Assembly (NCBI GenBank): GCA_002307215.1
Contig: DBTU01000033.1
Location: forward strand, 1 to 58,768
DNA: 58,768 nucleotides
Source of the DNA: Lachnoclostridium sp. UBA1308
GTDB taxonomy: Bacteria; Bacillota; Clostridia; Lachnospirales; Lachnospiraceae
Reading direction: 5' to 3'
Below, in pieces: positions 53,207-58,768 of the stretch. The translations under genes and the position numbers were made by a program. The notes beneath the pieces are model-generated. The model saw only the letters and a list, made by a program, of their open reading frames with translations. It had not been told where the DNA came from and made no database searches. Every line of letters starts with the position of its first letter. The stretch's first letter is position 1.

Positions 53207-53309
53207 AACTTTCCCTCCGGTCATTAAAATTAACTTTTCGCTCAGTATACAGTATATCTAAAAATTTTATAAACAGCCAATTAATATTATAAATGATTTA
53301 GATAAATAA

Positions 53310-53326
53310 ATACATAGTATATGTAT
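53310..53326. promoter_or_regulatory. Probable LysR-type operator
   Basis: Perfect dyad ATACAT-AGTAT-ATGTAT between the divergent lysR-type and decarboxylase genes, 22 bases before the lysR start codon. Spacing fits the T-N11-A pattern of LysR boxes. Confidence 0.5.
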
Positions 53327-53348
53327 ATTATTTACAGAAAGGGTTGCC

Positions 53349-54272
53349 ATGGATTTACACTATCTAGAAATATTTAACACGGTCGCAGAATGCAGTAGTT
53401 TCAAAAAAGCTTCTGAGGTTTTACACCTCAGCCAGCCGGCAATTTCCATTCAGATGAAGAAGCTCGAAAGTCAAACTTCTTTGAAGCTTTTTTATAAATC
53501 AGGCAATAAGATTTACCTGAGTGAGAGCGGTCTCATGCTTTACAGCTATACCCGGAGAATAATTTCCATACTTGAAGAAATAGAAGATAATATCTCAAAC
53601 GTAAGAGACGTTGTGAGCGGAACAATTAATCTTGGCGGAAGCAACACCCCCGGGACATATATTCTTCCCATCGTCATCGGAGAGATGAAGAAGCTTTATC
53701 CTTCGGTAACAATTAATCTCCATATCGCAAACACCTCTGAAATAACGACTTTAATTGATAACGGTTCTCTTGATATTGCTGTAAACGGCGGTGATAACAA
53801 CTATAATAGTTACATTTATTCGGAGGTACTTTATTATGACAGACTCTCAGTCATTGCCTCACCGGAAAACAGCCTATGCAGTCGAGAGCATATCGAAGTC
53901 AATGATCTGGCTAAGGAAGGCTTCATCGTACACGAGAAAACCTCACAGCTGTATACTTGCTATAAGTCCTTTATTGACAAGTTCAACCTTCCCAAAAATA
54001 TAAGCATGTACCTTGGAAATATCGATGCTATAAAGCATGCTGTAAACGCAAATCTTGGAATTTCTTATATTCCTTATTATGCTGTTAAATTCGAAGTCGA
54101 AAAAGGTTATTTGCGTGAGCTGAAATTCGGACCTGATAAATATGACTATCCTTATAGCCTGATTTATAATAGGGACAAGAATATTTCCCAATCATTACAA
54201 AAATTTATTGAAGTACTAAAAAAGGTATTCCAGAATTTGAATGACGATATTCATAATGATCTACCCGATTAA
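53349..54272 (+). CDS. LysR-family regulator
   Basis: A 307-residue regulator: N-terminal winged helix-turn-helix (FNTVAECSSFKKASEVLHLS then QPAISIQMKKLE) and a substrate-binding effector domain from ~90. AGAAAGGG lies before the ATG. Divergent from the beta/gamma decarboxylase genes with a dyad in between, so it probably controls those and itself. A CysB/CbbR-like effector domain; effector unknown. Confidence 0.92.
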   Translation: MDLHYLEIFNTVAECSSFKKASEVLHLSQPAISIQMKKLESQTSLKLFYKSGNKIYLSESGLMLYSYTRRIISILEEIEDNISNVRDVVSGTINLGGSNTPGTYILPIVIGEMKKLYPSVTINLHIANTSEITTLIDNGSLDIAVNGGDNNYNSYIYSEVLYYDRLSVIASPENSLCSREHIEVNDLAKEGFIVHEKTSQLYTCYKSFIDKFNLPKNISMYLGNIDAIKHAVNANLGISYIPYYAVKFEVEKGYLRELKFGPDKYDYPYSLIYNRDKNISQSLQKFIEVLKKVFQNLNDDIHNDLPD

Positions 54273-54701
54273 TAAAAATAATAGGAGTCGGAATGAACCG
54301 GCCCCTCTGTTATGATCTTAAATGAGTTTCCCGGAATTTGCATTGAAGATGCTAAAACATTGAAATTGTCAGGAAGGCAATACTCCTAGATAATTTCAAT
54401 GTTTTTTATTGTATTTGATACATCCTTCATCAAAATCTCTAACCTATACCTCTTTGACTTTTTCCTTATCAAAAAAAGCAAATTCTCGTATAATCATTTA
54501 TCGTATTTTATAGCACCCATAAAATGTTTATACCTAGAAATTACAGTATTTTAAGTATAGATAATACAGTATCCTAATCCCATCAATTGGGGTAATCTAT
54601 TCCTATATAATTGTGATATTTGCAATAATTAGGTGACTTCGTGTTTACAGTCAAGCCATTTATTACACAATTAAAAACAATTCATGAAAAGGAGCGGTTG
54701 A
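54273..54701 (+). other. Gene-free stretch upstream of the cellulase
   Basis: It holds the lysR terminator (54356-54407), then ~290 bases of A/T-rich sequence. Near the cellulase there are two ACAGTAT words 23 bp apart (54543, 54566), a CCCA/TGGG dyad (54580-54592), and a TATAAT-like -10 at 54606-54611 without a good -35. That suggests an activator-dependent promoter with a ~90-base leader. Confidence 0.55.
54356..54407 (+). terminator. Terminator of the lysR-type gene
   Basis: AACATTGAAATT (54356-54367) and AATTTCAATGTT (54392-54403) form a perfect 12-bp stem followed by a T6 run. Confidence 0.85.
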
Positions 54702-56750
54702 ATGAAAAAATTCACAAAAAAACTTATTACAATTGTACTTACATTAGTGATGGTCTTTTCTGTTAACGGATTATCAGATCTAGCAAATGCAGCTACGACA
54801 ATGAAATTAAGTACTTCAAAAATAACCGTAGTGGTCGGAAAGAGTAAAACCGTCACATTGAGCAATGCACCAAAAGGTGCAAAGGTTGTCTGGTCGACAA
54901 AGGACTCCAAAACAGCCAAGGTATCAAACGGTAAAATTACAGGTGTGAAGGCTGGAAAAACCAGTGTGATATGTAAAGTTACCTACACCTCGAACAAGAA
55001 AACCCAGACAAAAAGCTTTACCGTTGCAATTACTGTAACTGCAGCATCAACTGCTGATTCTACTGTAATTAAGGAGAAATCAAATCTGACAAAAGAACAC
55101 AAATCTGCCAATGGTATCACCACTAAGGATAACGGATTGATGCGTAAAGATATTTCTTCGCAGTATTTGATTGCCAATTACATGGGACAGGGATGGAACC
55201 TAGGAAACTCGATGGAAGCATCACTTGCTTTAGGAGATATTGCCGACGCAAAGACTGCTTCTGAATTTGAGACCGCTTGGGGAAATGTTGAGACAACACA
55301 GGCAACAATTGACGGAATTCATAAATATGGAATCAATACTGTACGCATTCCGGTAGCATGGTCAAATATGATTTCTAATGATGGAACCTACACTATTAGT
55401 GATTTATACTTTGATAGAGTAGAGGAAATTATTAATTATTGTCTAAATGATGGGATGTATGTCATCTTAAATGATCACTTTGACAATGGTTGGTGGTGTG
55501 AATTTGGTTCAGCAGATAAATCCTGGCGTGACAAGGCCTGGGCTCGTTATGAGTCCTTCTGGAAACAAATTGCAAACCGCTATAAAGAATATTCCGATCG
55601 TTTGATCTTCGAATCAGCAAATGAAGAACTCGGTGATGGTTTTAATCACGAGCTTGACACGTCAACCGGTTTTAGAAAGAGCACAACCTCAACCGGAATT
55701 CTTACACAGGATCAATGCTATGCGTTAACCAATGAAATCAATCAAAAATTTGTAGATATTGTCAGAAGTACCGGTGGCAACAATGAATATCGTCATCTTT
55801 TGATTGCCGGATATCGTACCGATATTGATATGACGACAGATACGCGATTTGTCATGCCGAAAGATACCTATAATAAAGTTATCAAATTAAGTGTTTCTGT
55901 TCACTATTATACCCCTAATACCTATTGTATAGCAGAATCGGATCAAGGTTGGGGCTATACTAATACATGGGGAACCGCTACAGAGATTCAACAAATGAAG
56001 ACCAATTTTAAGAAGATGACGAAGTTCACCAAAGACGGATATGGAGTTATGATTGGTGAGTATGGTGTTTGTACAGCCGCGAAGGATGGAATTCCTGAAC
56101 ATTATTATCAGGTCATGAAAGATTGTAAGGAGTTCGGATATCTACCGATTATGTGGGATGCCGGTCTTTGGTATGACAGAACAACCGGTGATTTCAAATA
56201 TAATGATGTCCTGAAAAAAATTCTTGAGTTTACAGGGGCAAAGGCTGTAATTCCGGCAAATGCGATAGCTACCGGTACTTCCACTCTGACGCTTGTGGAT
56301 GAAAGTAAACTTATCAAGGTATATACCTGGGAAGGCTCATGGAAAAAGAATGGTGGATCAAATACCGGTTTGGATGGAACAAAAGTGAGCAAAGAAGATA
56401 TTACCAAGTTTATATCTACCACCAGTGTTACAGACGGTATGAATCTAACTTTTAACACCTGGGGCTATCAAGCCTTTATTAGTCCGGACTGGAGCAAGTT
56501 CACAAATCCTTGTGTTCGTGTTACTTTTAAAGACGATGACATAAACTCGGTTGGAGCTCTTGTTTTGGCTTATTCCGATAAGGTTAACGGTACTTGGTAT
56601 GGCAGATCCGATTATTCATATACAACCGGTTGGTCCGGAAAGTGTATACAATTGAATTTAACTATGTTAAAGACCCATAAATTCTTTATGTTAAGTTTTG
56701 GAAATGAGCCTATAATAACAAAGATTGAAATTTTCGATGTTGCTAAATAA
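54702..56750 (+). CDS. Secreted GH5 cellulase/endoglucanase with Big-2 and C-terminal accessory domain
   Basis: A 682-residue exported enzyme. Residues 1-31 are a signal peptide; ~33-112 form a bacterial Ig-like (Big-2) domain (WSTKDSKTAKVSNGKITGVKAGKTSV); a Ser/Thr/Lys linker follows. The GH5 barrel spans ~150-510: GQGWNLGNSM, NTVRIPVAW, acid/base E308 in FESANEEL, H401 in VHYY, and nucleophile E453 in MIGEYG. Residues ~525-682 are a beta-rich module, probably carbohydrate-binding. There is no dockerin or sortase signal, so it is a free or Big-2-attached enzyme. AAAGGAGCGG precedes the ATG. Expected to cleave beta-1,4-glucan or a related glucan. Confidence 0.94.
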   Translation: MKKFTKKLITIVLTLVMVFSVNGLSDLANAATTMKLSTSKITVVVGKSKTVTLSNAPKGAKVVWSTKDSKTAKVSNGKITGVKAGKTSVICKVTYTSNKKTQTKSFTVAITVTAASTADSTVIKEKSNLTKEHKSANGITTKDNGLMRKDISSQYLIANYMGQGWNLGNSMEASLALGDIADAKTASEFETAWGNVETTQATIDGIHKYGINTVRIPVAWSNMISNDGTYTISDLYFDRVEEIINYCLNDGMYVILNDHFDNGWWCEFGSADKSWRDKAWARYESFWKQIANRYKEYSDRLIFESANEELGDGFNHELDTSTGFRKSTTSTGILTQDQCYALTNEINQKFVDIVRSTGGNNEYRHLLIAGYRTDIDMTTDTRFVMPKDTYNKVIKLSVSVHYYTPNTYCIAESDQGWGYTNTWGTATEIQQMKTNFKKMTKFTKDGYGVMIGEYGVCTAAKDGIPEHYYQVMKDCKEFGYLPIMWDAGLWYDRTTGDFKYNDVLKKILEFTGAKAVIPANAIATGTSTLTLVDESKLIKVYTWEGSWKKNGGSNTGLDGTKVSKEDITKFISTTSVTDGMNLTFNTWGYQAFISPDWSKFTNPCVRVTFKDDDINSVGALVLAYSDKVNGTWYGRSDYSYTTGWSGKCIQLNLTMLKTHKFFMLSFGNEPIITKIEIFDVAK

Positions 56751-56751
56751 T

Positions 56752-56892
56752 ATGTGACCTGCACCGCGACCTCGAGGGCAAAGGGCGGCCTCTCACTCGC
56801 GTAGGCTTCGCCTATACAAGAAACCCGTAAGCCGCACTCTTAAGAGCAAGCTCTTATCGTGCAACTTACGGGCTTCTTTGTGCAGGTCTCAT
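56752..56892. other. Cloverleaf-like nested inverted repeats downstream of the cellulase
   Basis: Outer arms GACCTGCAC (56756-56764) and GTGCAGGTC (56880-56888), with ATG/CAT just outside, enclose three hairpins: CGCGA...TCGCG (56765-56801), TAGGC-TTC-GCCTA (56802-56814), and CCCGTAAG...CTTACGGG (56824-56872). The last has a further inner stem AAGAG-CAAG-CTCTT. It is more G/C-rich than its surroundings. It may act as a terminator for the cellulase gene, but the symmetry exceeds what that needs. The remaining gap to 57227 holds the tRNA and another inverted repeat. Confidence 0.6.
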
Positions 56893-56954
56893 TTTTACGC
56901 GCAAAAAAGCCCTAACCCAGCAGTTACCAGGACTGCCAAATTAAGACCTTATAG

Positions 56955-57027
56955 TGCGCCTCCAGGGGCTCGAACCCTGGACACCCTGATTAAGAGTCAG
57001 GTGCTCTACCAACTGAGCTAGAAGCGC
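56955..57027 (-). tRNA. tRNA-Lys (anticodon CTT)
   Basis: 73 bases on the minus strand. The acceptor stem GCGCTTC/GAGGCGC with discriminator A, D-arm TAGCTCAGTTGGTAGAGCA, anticodon arm CCTGA-CTCTTAA-TCAGG (CTT, reads AAG), and T-arm GGTTCGAGCC are all present. CCA is not encoded. Confidence 0.97.
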
Positions 57028-57125
57028 GTATGTTCGAATTACCGAACGCAAAAATTATTATATATAATACGGTAACAAATTGCAAGTGTTTTTTTATTAT
57101 TCTTAATAATATATACATATTTATT

Positions 57126-57174
57126 TCTAGAGACACGAAAACCCCTTATTTAGAGGGGTTTTCGTGTCTCTAGA
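57126..57174. terminator. Perfect 20-bp inverted repeat, probable terminator of trxA
   Basis: TCTAGAGACACGAAAACCCC and GGGGTTTTCGTGTCTCTAGA flank a 9-base loop, downstream of the trxA stop (57228) and upstream of the tRNA. No long T-run follows, but T4 lies in the stem. Confidence 0.65.
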
Positions 57175-57227
57175 TGGATATTCTTATCATTTTTTAACAG
57201 GCGACTTCCGATCGTAATGACTATCGT

Positions 57228-57545
57228 TTATTTATATAACTCAAGCTTATCCTGAAGTACCTTCTTAGGAACTGCGCCTACTACTGTATCTACCACTGTA
57301 CCCTTATTAATAAATAATATGGTGGGAATGGACATTACTCTGTATTTCTCAGCTACTCCAGGCTCCTGATCAACATTCAATTTTCCTATCTTAATCTTAC
57401 CTTCATACTCCACGGCTAACTCTGCCACAATCGGAGCAACCATCTTGCAGGGTCCGCACCAGTCTGCATAGAAATCTATCAATACAGGGATGTCCGATTC
57501 CAATGCCTCTTTCTGAAAATTTATGTCTGTAAATTGAAATGCCAT
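57228..57545 (-). CDS. trxA: Thioredoxin
   Basis: A 105-residue thioredoxin-fold protein with the redox motif WCGPC (W29-C33), the preceding FYADWC, the cis-proline in MSIPTILF and GAVPKKVLQDKL at the C-terminus. Reduces disulfides in the cytosol, accepting electrons from thioredoxin reductase (not in the window). GGAATATCT lies before the ATG. Single-gene unit. Confidence 0.96.
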   Translation of the reverse strand: MAFQFTDINFQKEALESDIPVLIDFYADWCGPCKMVAPIVAELAVEYEGKIKIGKLNVDQEPGVAEKYRVMSIPTILFINKGTVVDTVVGAVPKKVLQDKLELYK

Positions 57546-57572
57546 AGATATTCCTCCATTCCGTTGTCCGGA

Positions 57573-57604
57573 CAGATGAAGCGATTTTTCATCTGCACTT
57601 TTTT
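57573..57604 (+). terminator. Plus-strand terminator without an obvious gene
   Basis: CAGATGAA/TTCATCTG hairpin followed by CAC and T6 on the plus strand, inside the 150-bp gap between trxA and the next minus-strand gene. No plus-strand gene ends here, so it may belong to an antisense or small RNA, or be fortuitous. Confidence 0.45.
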
Positions 57605-57695
57605 ATCCTATTGTTTATTAGTATCTCTGTACATCCGATTATTATGTGATGTATAAGATGATATTACAATAGTATCGGAATTTAGACAAGCGGTT

Positions 57696-57836
57696 TTATC
57701 TCTTTTTCTTCTTAACGGAGCTGTTCAGTATTCCTTCTACTTCATCCCATGAGGATTTGAACCTCAGAATTTTTTTATCAAAGCTTTGATTTCCTCCCGT
57801 GGCTTTTGCAACTTTATATTTCCAGTCCTTTTTCAT
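57696..57836 (-). CDS. Small basic protein (46 aa), unrecognised
   Basis: The ATG of MKKDWKYKVAKATGG has GGAAGGTG at good spacing; the frame stays open upstream to 57893 but without such a site. The product has GNQSFDKKILRFKSSWDEVEG and ends in KKKKR. It is soluble and strongly basic at the C-terminus. The gene is 60 bases after the trmB stop and is probably co-transcribed. No function can be assigned. Confidence 0.6.
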   Translation of the reverse strand: MKKDWKYKVAKATGGNQSFDKKILRFKSSWDEVEGILNSSVKKKKR

Positions 57837-57899
57837 ATAGGCACCTTCCGTATCCGTTTCTACCATATTATGAAGATACGCCTGTTTTAGCACCTATTT

Positions 57900-58550
57900 T
57901 TAGCACCTTAAATTACTTCTATATGCCACAAGTTTATGAATCGGATTGCCAAGAGCTACGAATTTTTCTTCGTATTCCGTCATTATATTTCCCTCCAGAT
58001 ATTCACTGTTATGAAGGTCAAAGGTTACCCCTCGAAGCTCCCAACCGGCAGCCTTAACCTCCTCCAAGGAGAAATCAAATAACTCTCGGTTGTCTGTCTT
58101 GAAGATTACCTCTCCTTCTATTACCAGACAAGCATTATATCGTATCAGAAATTCTCTTGAGGTTAATCTTCTCTTTGCATGGCGGTCCTTCGGCCACGGA
58201 TCAGAAAAATTAAGGTAAACTCTTGCAATCTCATCCTTCTCAAAGATATCGTTAAGATACTCTGCATCAAAGCGAATTAGGTGAAGATTCGGAAGTTCTA
58301 TATCCTTCCTTTTCTCCAGCGCACGAAACATTACACTTGAATATTTTTCAATTCCTATATAATTAGTATTTGGGTTTGTTGCTGCCAGTTGCATTATAAA
58401 CTTGCCTTTACCCATTCCTATTTCTATATGTATTGGGTTCTCGTTTCCGAATAGAGTATTCCATTTCCCCTTATAGGCTTCCGGTTCTTGAAGGATATAA
58501 GCATTTTCTTCTACGGTTTCCACAGAGCCCTTGATATTCCTACGTCTCAT
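57900..58550 (-). CDS. trmB: tRNA (guanine-46-N7)-methyltransferase
   Basis: A 216-residue SAM methyltransferase with IEIGMGKGKFIMQLA (motif I), YIGIEKYSSVMFRALEK, and the family's NFSDPWPKDRHAKRRL. It makes m7G46 in tRNA variable loops. The ATG of MRRRNIKG is used because GAGGAG stands 7 bases upstream; the TTG five codons earlier lies over that site. First gene of a short minus-strand unit. The 110 bases upstream to the window-end repeat show no gene. Confidence 0.95.
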   Translation of the reverse strand: MRRRNIKGSVETVEENAYILQEPEAYKGKWNTLFGNENPIHIEIGMGKGKFIMQLAATNPNTNYIGIEKYSSVMFRALEKRKDIELPNLHLIRFDAEYLNDIFEKDEIARVYLNFSDPWPKDRHAKRRLTSREFLIRYNACLVIEGEVIFKTDNRELFDFSLEEVKAAGWELRGVTFDLHNSEYLEGNIMTEYEEKFVALGNPIHKLVAYRSNLRC

Positions 58551-58659
58551 CTTATTTCTCCTCAAAATGTCTCACATAAATTGTACGACTGTTGTCTTTT
58601 TCTATTATAATTACGAATACTGTATTCGTCAATGTTCCACGCATCAGAAACAATATCGT

Positions 58660-58764
58660 CTGTTACAGTTCAGCCTTCAAAGAGATGTATCCAGACTGGG
58701 AAAAATGATTTCCATATAGGAGTATTTGCATACGAACTACGTAATGCAACTTAGCGAAAGCGGC
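58660..58764 (-). repeat. Right copy of the ~105-bp inverted repeat at the window ends
   Basis: Reverse-complement match of 1-106 with about five differences. It differs by one T in a T-run and by single substitutions, so it is a diverged copy and not an exact duplicate. It is followed by only four more bases before the window ends. Confidence 0.85.
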
Positions 58765-58768
58765 TCCT

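Noticed and set aside
1..58768. The whole window as a composite transposon or genomic island bounded by inverted repeats
   Set aside because: It contains housekeeping genes (holB, trmB, ilvBN, rsmI, tRNA-Lys) in conserved order and no transposase or integrase; a dispersed repeat at contig ends explains the repeats better.
1..58768. CRISPR array, prophage, restriction or anti-phage defence island
   Set aside because: No regularly spaced repeats, cas genes, phage structural genes or methylase-nuclease pairs were seen; the RelA-like operon is the only possible toxin-antitoxin type module.

Overview
The window looks like chromosomal backbone from a low-GC, spore-forming, anaerobic Firmicute, most likely a plant-fibre-degrading member of the Lachnospiraceae (inference). 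The evidence is spore genes (spmA, spmB, a LysM-GH18 spore-type protein), AGGAGG-type ribosome binding sites, YesM/YesN-type sugar signalling, a T-box in front of ilvBN, a secreted GH5 cellulase, and the gene order around holB, ricT and rsmI. No phage, integrase, transposase or CRISPR array was seen. The two window ends carry the same ~105-bp sequence in inverted orientation.

Layout. 0.2-6.6 kb: a chemoreceptor with an N-terminal H-NOX haem domain; a 48-residue protein; and a minus-strand run of PadR regulator, polyferredoxin-like membrane protein, SpmB, AmmeMemoRadiSam B-A fusion and the radical SAM partner, which has an in-frame TAG. 6.8-21.6 kb: a deoxysugar/oligosaccharide locus with a FucI-type isomerase and a RhaB/FucK-type kinase, an AraC regulator, two paralogous solute-binding lipoproteins, two permeases, a YesL protein, and a YesM kinase/YesN regulator pair. 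The kinase promoter has 21-bp-spaced direct repeats just upstream of its -35 box. 21.8-24.0 kb: two secreted surface proteins around a highly structured, group-II-intron-like segment. 24.4-32.7 kb: spmA, then a block whose order matches the yaaO-yaaR-holB-yaaT-yabB-yabC-abrB region of Bacillus subtilis.

32.7-38.7 kb: two tandem diguanylate cyclases with periplasmic-binding-protein-like sensor domains, then a three-gene operon of a RelA/SpoT-type synthetase and two unrecognised proteins. 38.7-41.6 kb: T-box-controlled ilvBN. 41.6-54.3 kb: a YhgE/Pip exporter-like protein with a TetR regulator, a LysM-GH18 protein that has lost its catalytic Asp and Glu, a degenerate HD-GYP protein, a carbohydrate-binding lipoprotein next to a two-component system, a small alarmone synthetase, and a sodium-pump decarboxylase beta subunit with a 49-residue gamma-like partner and a divergent LysR. 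54.7-58.6 kb: GH5 cellulase, a cloverleaf-like structured element, tRNA-Lys, thioredoxin, a small basic protein and trmB.

The strongest candidates for something new are the RelA-like/73-aa/184-aa operon, the interrupted amrS, the H-NOX chemoreceptor with a complete O2-type pocket, the pseudo-GH18, and the structured elements near 22.9-23.2 kb and 56.75-56.89 kb. All functional calls were made by reading the sequence; no database search was possible.
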